In this document: one piece after another, positions 44,931 to 53,900 of the stretch | Position numbering within the stretch: the stretch's first letter is position 1 | Layout of the letters: each line of letters begins with the position of its first letter | Position numbers and translations under genes: made by a program | NCBI RefSeq assembly: GCF_033954835.1 | Contig: NZ_CP121471.1 | Span: 744,001-808,000, forward strand | Source of the DNA: Thiorhodovibrio frisius | Lineage (GTDB): Bacteria > Pseudomonadota > Gammaproteobacteria > Chromatiales > Chromatiaceae | DNA: 64,000 nt | Direction: 5' to 3' | Notes under the pieces: model-generated | Told to the model about the DNA's origin: nothing | The model's input: the letters and a program-made list of their open reading frames with translations, nothing else | Databases searched by the model: none

Positions 44931-46023
44931 GCGCGACCTCCCGCTCGGTGCCTTGGCCGGCTGCATGGTGCGCGCCAATGCAGGTGGACATGATGGCCAT
45001 GCGCACCGCCAGTCCGTTGCTGACTTGCTCGAGAATCACCGAACGCGGTCCATCGGCGACCTCGGAGTCCATCTCGACCCCGCGATTGATGGGCCCCGGG
45101 TGCATCACAATGGCATCGGGCTTGGCGCTGGCCAGGCGCTTTTCGGTTAGGCCGAAGAGAAAGAAATACTCATGTTCGCTCGGCAGAAAGCCGCCGGTCA
45201 TGCGCTCGCGCTGCAAGCGCAGCATGATGATCACATCGCAGTCGGCCACGCCTTCGCGCAGGTCGTGAAAGACGCGCACGCCCAGAGCCTCGGGCGCGCA
45301 GGCCGGGATCAGGGTGCGCGGCGCGATGACGCGCACCTCGGCAGCGCCTAAGGTATTGAGCGCACTGATCTGTGAGCGGGCGACGCGCGAATGCAAGATA
45401 TCTCCGACAATGGCAACCTTGAGCCCGGCAATCTCCCCCTTGTGCCGGCGAATGGTGAACATGTCCAGCATGCTTTGCGTGGGGTGTGCGTGGCAGCCGT
45501 CGCCAGCGTTGATCACGCTCACATGGGGCGCGGCATGGCGGGCAATGAAATGGGCCGCGCCGCTGTCGCTGTGGCGCACCACAAACATGTCGACATGCAT
45601 GGCTTCAAGATTGCGCAGGGTGTCGAGCAGGGTTTCGCCCTTGGCGGTGGCTGAGGTGCTGATGTTGAGATTAAGCACATCGGCCGACAGCCGCTTGGCG
45701 GCTAGCTCGAAGGTGGTGCGGGTGCGGGTGCTGTTCTCGAAGAACAGATTGGCGATGATCTTGCCGCGACACAGGGGGACTTTCTTGACTGGCGCGCGGG
45801 CCAGGCTCAAAAAGCCCTCGGCGCGGTCAAGAATGTCTGTGAGCAGGGTCCGATCAAGGCCGTCGATGGCGAGAAAATGGCGCAGCTGCCCCTGGGCGTC
45901 GAGTTGCGGATTGGAGTGCGCAGCAGAGGCAACCTGCGCAAAGGCAGCCGGGTGCTCGGGTCGGGTAGATGAGGGCGCCAGGGGTTGGTCGGCGCCGTTT
46001 GCGCTGGCCAGTGGATTGTTCAT
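44923..46023 (-). CDS. pyrB: Aspartate carbamoyltransferase catalytic chain
   Basis: 366 residues. The carbamoyl-phosphate site [19 protein letters not shown] and the [14 protein letters not shown] and [12 protein letters not shown] motifs are intact. A roughly 40-residue N-terminal extension before [12 protein letters not shown] resembles the extension of Pseudomonas-type PyrB, which is needed for the dodecameric PyrB-PyrC' complex and for nucleotide control. No regulatory pyrI is present. It makes carbamoyl aspartate, the second pyrimidine step. The start overlaps the pyrR stop (ATGA). Confidence 0.97.
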   Translation of the reverse strand: MNNPLASANGADQPLAPSSTRPEHPAAFAQVASAAHSNPQLDAQGQLRHFLAIDGLDRTLLTDILDRAEGFLSLARAPVKKVPLCRGKIIANLFFENSTRTRTTFELAAKRLSADVLNLNISTSATAKGETLLDTLRNLEAMHVDMFVVRHSDSGAAHFIARHAAPHVSVINAGDGCHAHPTQSMLDMFTIRRHKGEIAGLKVAIVGDILHSRVARSQISALNTLGAAEVRVIAPRTLIPACAPEALGVRVFHDLREGVADCDVIIMLRLQRERMTGGFLPSEHEYFFLFGLTEKRLASAKPDAIVMHPGPINRGVEMDSEVADGPRSVILEQVSNGLAVRMAIMSTCIGAHHAAGQGTEREVARD

Positions 46024-46556
46024 CAGGGGTGATCCGCAGCAGCGCGCCGCTCGAGTTGCAGTGGCTCGGGGCCGCTCAGTTTGATATGACTGCCGCGCTC
46101 AAGCTCGGCGTGCAGTCCGACGACATCGGGGTTGATCGGCAGTTCGCGCCCGTCGCGCTCGGCCAGAATGGCCAGCAGCACCTGCGCCGGGCGGCCATAG
46201 TCAAAGAGCACATTGAGCGCGGCGCGGATGGTGCGCCCGGACTGGAGCACGTCGTCGACTAAAATTACCGCCCGATCATCGACCGCCACCGGGAGTTCTG
46301 ATGGATGCACCTGGGGGTGCAGGCCGATGCGGGTGAAATCATCGCGGTAGAAGGAGATATCCAAAAACCCCAAGGGGTCTTCAATGTCCAGCAATTGGTG
46401 CAGCTGCTCGGCCACCCAAACGCCGCCCGTGTGGATGCCCACCATCAGCGGGCGGTCGATGCCGCGCTCCTGGCACAGGTTTTTGAGGTCCCGCGCCATG
46501 GCTTTGATGATGGTTTCGATCTGTTCCGCATTCTGCCAGATATTGCTGTCAGTCAT
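46023..46556 (-). CDS. pyrR: PyrR bifunctional regulator / uracil phosphoribosyltransferase
   Basis: 177 residues from the ATG at 46556 ([17 protein letters not shown]); AGGA lies upstream. The PRPP loop [18 protein letters not shown] is diagnostic, with [16 protein letters not shown] and DISFYRDDF also present. In Gram-positives PyrR binds pyr mRNA to attenuate transcription; in Pseudomonas-like operons it lies first among pyrR-pyrB-pyrC' and is thought to regulate or recycle uracil. It overlaps ruvX by 8 bp and pyrB by 3 bp, so the operon is tightly packed. Confidence 0.96.
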   Translation of the reverse strand: MTDSNIWQNAEQIETIIKAMARDLKNLCQERGIDRPLMVGIHTGGVWVAEQLHQLLDIEDPLGFLDISFYRDDFTRIGLHPQVHPSELPVAVDDRAVILVDDVLQSGRTIRAALNVLFDYGRPAQVLLAILAERDGRELPINPDVVGLHAELERGSHIKLSGPEPLQLERRAAADHP

Positions 46557-46989
46557 GGTCGCGGTCCTCGCGCTGCACAAGTTGCTCGCCAAGCCAGGTT
46601 TCCAGGATCAGCTTGGCGGCCACCGCATCGACTTGATCGTCGCGGTTGTCAAAGCGCCCGCCAAGCTCCTCGCGCGCGGCCCGGCTGGTCAGGCGCTCGT
46701 CGACCAGATGCACCGCAAGGCCAAAGCGCCCCTCCAGCTGACGGCCAAAGCGACGCACCAGCGGCGTCCAGTCTTCCTCGGTGTCATCCATGCGCTTCGG
46801 CAGGCCGAGCACGGCGGCGCAGGGCTGCCAGTCGCGCACCAGGCGCTCAATGCCAGTCCAGTCGGGCTTGTTGTGGCGGCTGCGCAAAGTGGTGAGTGGC
46901 CTGGCCGTGCCGGTCAGTGTTTGGCCGACCGCGATGCCGATTTTGCGCGGGCCGAAATCGAAGCCGAACAAGGTGGTTGGCGTGGTCAA
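46549..46989 (-). CDS. ruvX: Holliday junction resolvase-like protein RuvX (YqgF)
   Basis: 146 residues, RNase H fold. Catalytic acidic residues lie in [28 protein letters not shown] and the C-terminal [15 protein letters not shown]. YqgF/RuvX proteins process 16S rRNA precursors and are essential in E. coli. The start is a TTG at 46989 because no ATG precedes the core; a second TTG a few codons on is possible. It is followed by pyrR with an 8-bp overlap and preceded by yqgE with a 39-bp gap. Confidence 0.93.
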   Translation of the reverse strand: MTTPTTLFGFDFGPRKIGIAVGQTLTGTARPLTTLRSRHNKPDWTGIERLVRDWQPCAAVLGLPKRMDDTEEDWTPLVRRFGRQLEGRFGLAVHLVDERLTSRAAREELGGRFDNRDDQVDAVAAKLILETWLGEQLVQREDRDHD

Positions 46990-47028
46990 TCGAAACTCAA
47001 GCTGGTTACAATCAGGAGTTGGCCAGCA

Positions 47029-47592
47029 TCAGGCGTGCCCGGCCTCGCCGATTAGCAGGTTGATGTCGATGCCGATCAGTTGCGCCGCCGCCTGGAGACG
47101 ACTGGATGCCGGGCGCTTGAACAGGGTCTCGTTGTCAGCCGGGCCGCTGAGCCAGGCGTTAGCGCTTAACTCTTCTTCAAGCTGGCCGCTGGTCCAGCCG
47201 GCATAGCCCAGGGCCACCAGCGACAGCGCGGGCCCGGTGCCGTTGGCGATGGCCTCAAGGACATCGCGCGAGGTGGTGACGCGGATATCGGGTGTGACGT
47301 TCAGGGTGGAGTCAAAGGTGTCCGGCCCGGTGTGGATTACAAAGCCGCGGTCAGTCTGCACTGGGCCGCCAAGATAGACGATCTGGTTTTTGATGTCGGG
47401 CGCCTGGGGTTCAATGTCGAGCTGCTCCAACACATCACCCAGGCTCAGGTCCATGGGGCGATTGATGACAATGCCCATGGCGCCTTGCGTGTTGTGTTCG
47501 CAAATATAGGTCACTGTTCGCGAGAAGTTAGGGTCTTGCAGACCCGGCATCGCGATCAGGAAGTGGTTTGTCAGCGAGGTGGAAACGCTCAT
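47029..47592 (-). CDS. yqgE: YqgE/AlgH family protein
   Basis: 187 residues. The family hallmark LTNHFLIAMPGLQDPNFSRTVTYICEHN and GAMGIVINRPMDLSLGDVL is present, followed by YLGGPVQTDRGFVIHTG and LSLVALGYAGWTSGQLEEEL. The function is uncertain; AlgH is linked to alginate regulation in Pseudomonas, and yqgE is almost always beside ruvX. It lies in the gshB-tonB-yqgE-ruvX-pyr order. The start ATG at 47592 gives the standard N-terminus. Confidence 0.96.
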   Translation of the reverse strand: MSVSTSLTNHFLIAMPGLQDPNFSRTVTYICEHNTQGAMGIVINRPMDLSLGDVLEQLDIEPQAPDIKNQIVYLGGPVQTDRGFVIHTGPDTFDSTLNVTPDIRVTTSRDVLEAIANGTGPALSLVALGYAGWTSGQLEEELSANAWLSGPADNETLFKRPASSRLQAAAQLIGIDINLLIGEAGHA

Positions 47593-47685
47593 AGCGCCAT
47601 AGTATCCCGAGCCCAGCGGTGGGAAGCAAGCATCTTTGAGTCCTCTGTAAGCAGGCGCCGCAGAATCCCGGCCAGGCAGTTTGCG

Positions 47686-48687
47686 TTATTTGTCCCAGCC
47701 AAGCTTGTGCTCGCGCAGGAATTGCCAGGTTCTGGTGATATCGAGTACGTCGTGGTGCGCGCGGATGTCGTCGGGAAAGGGGGCGAAGGGCGCAGCCAGT
47801 TCGACAATGCGCACGGCGGCCTGGTCGAGCACCTGATGCCCGGATGAGCGCAGTACTCGCACGCCTTCCAGACTGCCGTCGGCGCGCACCGAGACTTGCA
47901 GCACCAGGCTGCCGAACAGGCGCTTCTCCTTGGCTTCTTCGGGGTAGTTGAGGTTGCCGATGCGCTCGACCTTGCGTCGCCAGGACTCAAGATAGTTGGC
48001 GTAGATGTACTCCTGGGTGTTGGCGCTGATGGCTTTGCGCCGGCTTTGCGTCGCCCCGCGCTGGCTCGGGTGCTGCGCCCGGCTCAGGCTTGCAAGCTCC
48101 TGATTGCGGCTGGCAAAAATGTCCGCCGCCGAGACCTGCCGTGTCGGCGGGGCGCTGGGGCGCTCGAGCGCAGGCGCGAGTGGGGCCTGCGCGGCTGGAG
48201 GCGTTTCGGTGGCAGTGATGGATGCAGTTGGAGTCTGGTCCTGGTCCTGGGTCTGGTCCTTGATCTGGTCCGGGATCTGGTCTGGGATCTGGTCCGGGAT
48301 CTGATCCTCGATTTGATCCTCGATTTGATCAGGGCTCTGATCGGGGAGCTGGTCTGGGTCGGTGCTGGTTTCGTCCGCGACCGCTTCAGGCGGCGCCGAT
48401 GCGGGGTCTGGCGTCGATGCCGCCTCGCTTGACTGCTCGGGCGGCTTTTCTGCGATAGGTGCGGGCTTGGTGGGTGGGTCGTCCGCTGGTGTTGGTGCTG
48501 GGACTAAATCAAAGGTCAGAGGCGCTGCCTGTGTCTCAGTACCGCTCGCGTCTTGGGGCAGTGGCCGGTCGAGCGCGGCCACAGCCAAGCCGGCGGCCAG
48601 GTGCAGGAGCAGCGCGAGTGCCGTGGCAATCAGCAGCGGTAGCCGCGCGTTTGGGGTGTGAGGCGGAAGCGGGGCGGCGGCGGACAT
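47686..48687 (-). CDS. tonB: TonB energy transducer with DQIP-type repeats
   Basis: 333 residues. One N-terminal membrane helix (about 17-39) with the His in LLHLAAG common to TonB proteins precedes a long proline- and acid-rich periplasmic linker. The C-terminal TonB domain (about 225-330) has EEAKEKRLFGSLVLQVSVRADGSL, GHQVLDQAAVRIVELAAPFAPFP and ends WQFLREHKLGWDK. It energises outer-membrane receptors, possibly the one at 179-2290. The linker includes a 12-bp-derived array of P-D-Q-I units (about residues 108-150). No exbB or exbD is nearby. Confidence 0.93.
   Translation of the reverse strand: MSAAAPLPPHTPNARLPLLIATALALLLHLAAGLAVAALDRPLPQDASGTETQAAPLTFDLVPAPTPADDPPTKPAPIAEKPPEQSSEAASTPDPASAPPEAVADETSTDPDQLPDQSPDQIEDQIEDQIPDQIPDQIPDQIKDQTQDQDQTPTASITATETPPAAQAPLAPALERPSAPPTRQVSAADIFASRNQELASLSRAQHPSQRGATQSRRKAISANTQEYIYANYLESWRRKVERIGNLNYPEEAKEKRLFGSLVLQVSVRADGSLEGVRVLRSSGHQVLDQAAVRIVELAAPFAPFPDDIRAHHDVLDITRTWQFLREHKLGWDK
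48241..48360 (-). repeat. In-frame 12-bp repeats in the TonB linker
   Basis: Several copies of units like CTGGTCCGGGAT encode PDQI/EDQI/KDQT tetrapeptides on the minus strand. Copies vary (TCCTCGATTTGA, TCTGGGATCTGG), and the array runs between about residues 108 and 150. Length changes would alter the linker that spans the periplasm. Confidence 0.85.
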
Positions 48688-48703
48688 GGCAGGGAGTCCG
48701 GGG

Positions 48704-49840
48704 CTAGTCGGTGCCGGAGTCCTGCCAGGCCGGGCTCAGGCTCACCTGGGCGTTGCGGTCGATAATCTGTAGCAGGCGCGCCATGGCCGGGCTTAGATGA
48801 ATCTGCCCGGTCTCGTCGATTAGCAAGGCGGCGGTGATGCCCATTCTTTTTCCGACCTGGCCCCAGTGCTCGGGGCCCGCGACGAAGAGCGCGGCCGCTG
48901 CCGCAGCGGCTGAAACGGCATCTCCCGGATGTACCACTGTGACCATTTGTGTGCCCTTTGCAGGGTAGCCGGTGCGGGGGTCGATGGTCCTGGGATAGTG
49001 CTCGCCGTCGCGAACGCAGGGCTTTTGAAAACGCCCGATGGTGATGATGCTGGTGTCGCCGCGCAGGCTGAGCGTGCCCAAAACAGCGCCGCCACTGCCA
49101 CGCAGTACAGGGATGCGCCAAGGTTGCCCGGCGCGATCACCGAGCAGGCGTAGATCAGTGCCGATGCGGATCATGGCGCCGCGCATGCCTCGGGCGCGCA
49201 TGTTGGTAATGGCGAGATCGGTCGCGTAGGCGCGCGTGACGGCGCCGAAGTCGAGTTTGACCGCAGGATTGTCGCTCAGCAGTTCAATCCCGTTCAGGCT
49301 GAGATCGGTCAAGCGAGGTTGAGCCTCAAGGATGCGCGCGATGGTTTCGGCGTCAGGGGGGGGCTCGCAGCGACCGGTGACGGGGTCGGGTCGCCACAGC
49401 TGCGTCAGCAGGCCGATGGCTGGGTTGAACAGATGGCCGCTGCGCGCGGCCAGCGTTTGACTTTGCTTGAGCAGCGGCAATAGGGAGGGAGGCGCGGCAA
49501 AGGGATCGGTGGTGGCAAGGAGTTCATTGGTCCGCTGCATCGGTCCGGGCTGGTCGAGCCCCAAGGCGTATTCCACTAACCCGAAGTCAGTCGCGGTTTG
49601 CTGTGCGATCTCGGTGGCTAGTTGCTCGGACACGCCCAGAAGCTGCATATCGACCCGGGTGCCGAAGGCGTCGAACTGGCTGACATGCACCGGCGTCTCG
49701 CCCTGGTTGCAGCCATGCAGCATTAGGGTGATCGGCGCCAGGCTGACCAGCATCAGTGCGGTGAGGAGCCGCTTGCCTGGGCCGCGCGTGCAGCGGCGGG
49801 TGCGTTGCGGGTGGAGCGGGTGGAGCGGGTTAGCGCGCAT
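48704..49840 (-). CDS. apbE: FAD:protein FMN transferase ApbE (lipoprotein)
   Basis: 378 residues from the ATG at 49840, where GGAGG lies 5 bp upstream; the longer frame to 49855 is less likely. A long basic n-region and hydrophobic stretch end in a lipobox (LHGC, Cys44), so it is probably a periplasmic lipoprotein. The ApbE domain includes FDAFGTRVDMQLLG, LDFGAVTRAYATDLAI, GAMIRIGTDLRLLG, HYPRTIDPRTGYPAKG and a final SAAAAAAALFVAG helix region. ApbE transfers FMN from FAD to Thr/Ser of NqrB/C, RnfD/G and related proteins. The rnf operon in this window supplies likely targets. The start overlaps gshB by 11 bp. Confidence 0.95.
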   Translation of the reverse strand: MRANPLHPLHPQRTRRCTRGPGKRLLTALMLVSLAPITLMLHGCNQGETPVHVSQFDAFGTRVDMQLLGVSEQLATEIAQQTATDFGLVEYALGLDQPGPMQRTNELLATTDPFAAPPSLLPLLKQSQTLAARSGHLFNPAIGLLTQLWRPDPVTGRCEPPPDAETIARILEAQPRLTDLSLNGIELLSDNPAVKLDFGAVTRAYATDLAITNMRARGMRGAMIRIGTDLRLLGDRAGQPWRIPVLRGSGGAVLGTLSLRGDTSIITIGRFQKPCVRDGEHYPRTIDPRTGYPAKGTQMVTVVHPGDAVSAAAAAAALFVAGPEHWGQVGKRMGITAALLIDETGQIHLSPAMARLLQIIDRNAQVSLSPAWQDSGTD

Positions 49841-50783
49841 CGAGCCTCCGGCCAATGGCGTCCATCAGATCACCTGCGATATCAGTGTTGCGCTCGCGGT
49901 CGATCTCGCGAATGCAGGTTGGGCTGGTAATGTTGATCTCGGTTAAGAAGTTGCCGATCACATCCAGCCCGGCGAAAAGAATGCCGCGCTCGCGCAGCAC
50001 TGGGCCGACCTGGGCGGCAATGGCGTGCTCGGTCTCGCCCAGCGGTCGCACCTGTCCCAGCGCGCCGGCGGCCAGGTTTCCGCGCGGATCAGCACCCGTG
50101 GGGATGCGTGCGAGCAGGTGCGGCACCGGCTCGCCCTCAATCATTAGCACCCGTTTGTCACCCTCAGTGATCTCGGGAATAAAACGCTGTGCCATGCAAA
50201 AGCGCTGGCCGTGATCGGTCAGGGTTTCGATAATGACGCCAAGATTGGGGTCATCTTGACGCACGCGAAAAATAGAACGCCCGCCCATGCCGTCGAGCGG
50301 TTTGAGGATGGTGTCTTGATGTTCGGCAACAAAGGCGCGCAGATCGGCGCCGTCGCGCGCGACCAGATGTGCGGGGGCCAGCTCGGGGAAATCGGTCGCG
50401 AAGATTTTTTCGTTCGCGTCGCGCAGGGCGCGCGGGTCGTTCACCACCAGGCAGCCCTGGCGCTGGGCGCGCTCGAGCAGGTAGGTGGCGCAGATGTATT
50501 CCATATCAAAGGGCGGGTCCTTGCGCATCAGCACCACGTCGAAAGCCTCGAGTGGTGCCAGCTTGGCCTCACCGAGATCGACCCAGCCGCTTGGATCGTC
50601 GCGCACTTGCAATGGGCGGCTGCGCCCATAGACGCGCTGATCGCGCAGGAACAGATCGCCGAGTTCCAGGTAGCCGAGTTCCCAGTCGCGCGCCTGAGCG
50701 GCGAGCAGCATGGCGAAGCTGCTGTCCTTTTTGATATTGATGGACGAGATCGGGTCCATCACCATGGCCAAGCGCGGTTTCAT
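49830..50783 (-). CDS. gshB: Glutathione synthetase
   Basis: 317 residues of the ATP-grasp family. Recognisable are LAMVMDPISSINIKKDSSFAML, DVVLMRKDPPFDMEYICATYLLE, ILKPLDGMGGRSIFRV, FCMAQRFIPEITEGDKRVLMI and GNFLTEINITSPTCIREID. It joins gamma-glutamylcysteine and glycine with ATP to form glutathione in the cytoplasm. In Pseudomonas gshB precedes a tonB-like gene, yqgE, ruvX and pyr genes; here apbE is placed between gshB and tonB. It is the first gene of this minus-strand operon. Confidence 0.97.
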   Translation of the reverse strand: MKPRLAMVMDPISSINIKKDSSFAMLLAAQARDWELGYLELGDLFLRDQRVYGRSRPLQVRDDPSGWVDLGEAKLAPLEAFDVVLMRKDPPFDMEYICATYLLERAQRQGCLVVNDPRALRDANEKIFATDFPELAPAHLVARDGADLRAFVAEHQDTILKPLDGMGGRSIFRVRQDDPNLGVIIETLTDHGQRFCMAQRFIPEITEGDKRVLMIEGEPVPHLLARIPTGADPRGNLAAGALGQVRPLGETEHAIAAQVGPVLRERGILFAGLDVIGNFLTEINITSPTCIREIDRERNTDIAGDLMDAIGRRLDAR

Positions 50784-50997
50784 GATGCGAGTGTAACCGA
50801 GCCGCCGGGTGCTGTCAGGTCATGGTGCGTTCTGGCAGCGATTCCATCGATTTAAAGACAAAGTATCGCGGAAAGGTATCACTGCCTCGTAACGAACCCA
50901 TGCTGGCTCATGCCTTGGGGGGCGAGACAATGCGTTAGAATCTCGAATCGCTTGAGACCCATCCGGGGTCCCGTTACTTATGCCAGAGGCAGCCACC

Positions 50998-53900
50998 ATG
51001 CCTGAGCGCACACCCGTCACGATTTTCATTTCCTCACCTGGCGATGTGGCCGCTGAGCGGCGTCGCTGTGTGCTGGTTGTCAACCGATTGAACCAGGAGT
51101 TTGGCCGATTCCTGGATATCCGCCCTGTGCTCTGGGAGACCGAGCCCATGCTGGCAGGCGGGCACTTCCAGGACATCATCGAGCCGCAGCCAGGTGACAG
51201 CGATATCGTGGTTGTCATCCTTTGGTCGCGCATGGGCGTTCCGCTGCCGGAGCGCACCGAGAAACGCGAGTACCGTGGGCTTGACGGGCGCGTCCCTGTG
51301 ACAGGGACCGAGTGGGAAGTCGAACATGCCCTAGAGGCATACGCTGCCAAAGGTCGCCCGGACTTATTGGTCTACCGCAACCGCAGCGAAGCTTTGGCGA
51401 GAGGCCAGGATAGTCGCGCTCTGCGCGACGCCGCTGCGCAACTCGATGCGCTCGAGGCCTTTTGGACCCGCCACTTCGCGGACACCAAGACCGGTGGTTT
51501 CAAACTGGGCTACAACGCTTATAGCAGCGCGGACCAGTTCGAGGAGAAGCTGGAAATCCATTTGCGCGCGAGACTGCGGCGCTTCTTGCCTGCGGTCTCG
51601 GCAGCGCCTGGCAGCGACAGGGCAGCGGTTGGTCTGTCGTGGTACCAAGGCTCGCCGTTTCGAGGGTTGCAGACTTTCGATGTGGAGCATGCGCCGATCT
51701 TTTTCGGGCGCTGGCAGGCACGCACCCAGGTTCTGGATAGGCTGAGCGCGCGCGCGGAGCGGGGGCGTGCCTTCGTCCTGGTGCTTGGAGCCAGCGGCAG
51801 CGGCAAGTCCTCGCTGGTACGCGCTGGCGTGCTGCCTCTGCTGGAGCGGCCGGGGGTGACCTCGGGTGTCTCGCTGTGGCGGCGCTGTATCCTCACTCCC
51901 GGGGCCCATGGTGCAGCAGAGGCGGACGACGTGTTCGACCGTCTGGCGGGGGCGTTGCAGGCCGCCCCGGCGCTGCCGGAAATCGCGGAAACGGGGTTCG
52001 ACCCGGCGCGGCTCGCCGCGCGTTTGCGCGATGGGAGTGGCAGCGACATTCTTGAGATCGCATTGCGCCGGGTGGCCGAGCGCGAGTGCCTGGCGTCTGG
52101 GGCAAATGATTCCCCGCCAGTGCGGCTGGTGTTGGTGATCGACCAGTTAGAGGAGATGTTTACCGATCACCGCAGCTTCTCGCCTCAGGTGGCGGGGCGC
52201 TTCGCCGAGTTGCTGCGGTCCCTGGCGGATTGCGGCTTGGTCTGGGTGATCGCCACCCTGCGCTCGGACTACTTCCACCGGCTCGCGGAGGTGCCGGCGC
52301 TGCTGGAGTTGAGCGCCGGAGAGGCTCAGATCAATCTAGGCTCGCCGAGCGGCGCCGAGCTCGATCAGATCATCCGTCTGCCAGCGCGGGCGGCGGGGTT
52401 GGAGTTCGAAGAACATTCAGAAACCCAGGTGGGTCTGGATATCTCCTTGCGCGAGGCGGCGAGCGGCCAAGATGCGCTGCCCCTGCTCGAATTCACCTTG
52501 GATGAACTCTACCGGCGCGATGTTGAGCAACAAGGCCTGTCGGTTTTGACCTTCGCAAGCTATGACGCTCTCGGTGGCCTTGAGGGTGCGATCGCCAGTC
52601 AGGCAGAAGCCGTTTGTGCGGCTCTGGGAGCGCATCGGACGGCAGCGGTTGACGGCGTATTGCTTGCGCTAGCCGGGTTGGAAGCCGGCGATGGGTCAGA
52701 GGAGGCCGATGCGGCGCGACGACTGGTGGGGTGGGACGATTTGGGGCGCAATCCGGAACGGGCGGCGGTTGTCGAGGCCTTGGTGGGGGCGCGGCTGCTG
52801 GTCAGCGATGCCATTCCGACTAGTGGGGAGAACAGCGAAGGGACGGGGGCCAGGGTGCGCTTGGCTCATGAGGCGTTGTTGCGCCGCTGGCCGCGCTATC
52901 GCGCCTTGCTGGAGCGGGAGCGCGACTTTCTGAAAGCGCGGGGGCGAGTGAGTGCGGCCTTGGGTGTATGGCTCGATCAAGATAAGGATAATGCGCGCCT
53001 GCTGCCCGATGGCATCGCCCTGGCTGAAGCAGAAGACCTTCTGGCGCGCCGGCGCGAGGATCTTGATGCCTTGGATATTGCCTATATTGATGCCTCGTCC
53101 CGCGCTGCCCGCGCACAGCGTGATCGTCGCCTGCGTCGTATCCGTCTGGTCGCCGCCATGATGGCGGTGCTGGCCATGCTGTCGGGCCTCGGGGCATGGT
53201 ACGGATTCACCGGGCAGTTGGAGGCAGAACGGCACGCGGCGGAGGCAACACGTCAGCGCGGCATCGCCGAGCAGCGTCGGGTTGAGGCTGAAACTGCCCT
53301 GCGTGCCGCCACCGAGAGCGCGAACACCCTGGTATTTGATCTGGCCGAGAAGTTTAAAGACTCGCGCGTGCCCAGTGCCATTATTCGCTCCATTCTGGAG
53401 CGGGCCCGCCGTCTGCAAGATACCTTGGCGGAGTCCAATCCCAATGACATGGTGCTTCAGCGCAGCCGCTCTGCTGCCCTGCTGGCGCTGGGAGATCTGT
53501 ACGCCCTGCAAGGGAGCCTGGAAGACGCCCTGACGGCTTACAAGGAGTCACTGCGCATCGACAGGATTCTCGCCGCAGCCGACCCAGATAATGCGGAAGC
53601 CCAGCGCGATCTGTCCGTGACCTTGGACCGTATTGGCGACATCGAGAAAGAAAGCGGCCAGGCCGAGGCCGCCCTGACAGCCTATGAGGAAACCTTGGCC
53701 ATCAGTCGCGCCCTCGCTGCCGGGGACGCCACCAATGCGCGTTGGCAGCGGGATGTCTCGATCGCATGGGAAAAGGTTGGCGATATCAGCCTACAGCAGG
53801 GCGACGCTGCGGGTGCCCTGGCCGCTTACGAGGAGGTGCTTGCCACCCGGCGGTCGCTGGCGAAGCGGGAGCCGAATAGCCCGACTGCCCGCCGTGACCT

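Noticed and set aside
45314-46084. 256-codon plus-strand open frame across pyrB
   Set aside because: Antisense to pyrB, whose motifs are complete; rich in Arg, Ser and Leu as expected from a reversed GC-rich gene.
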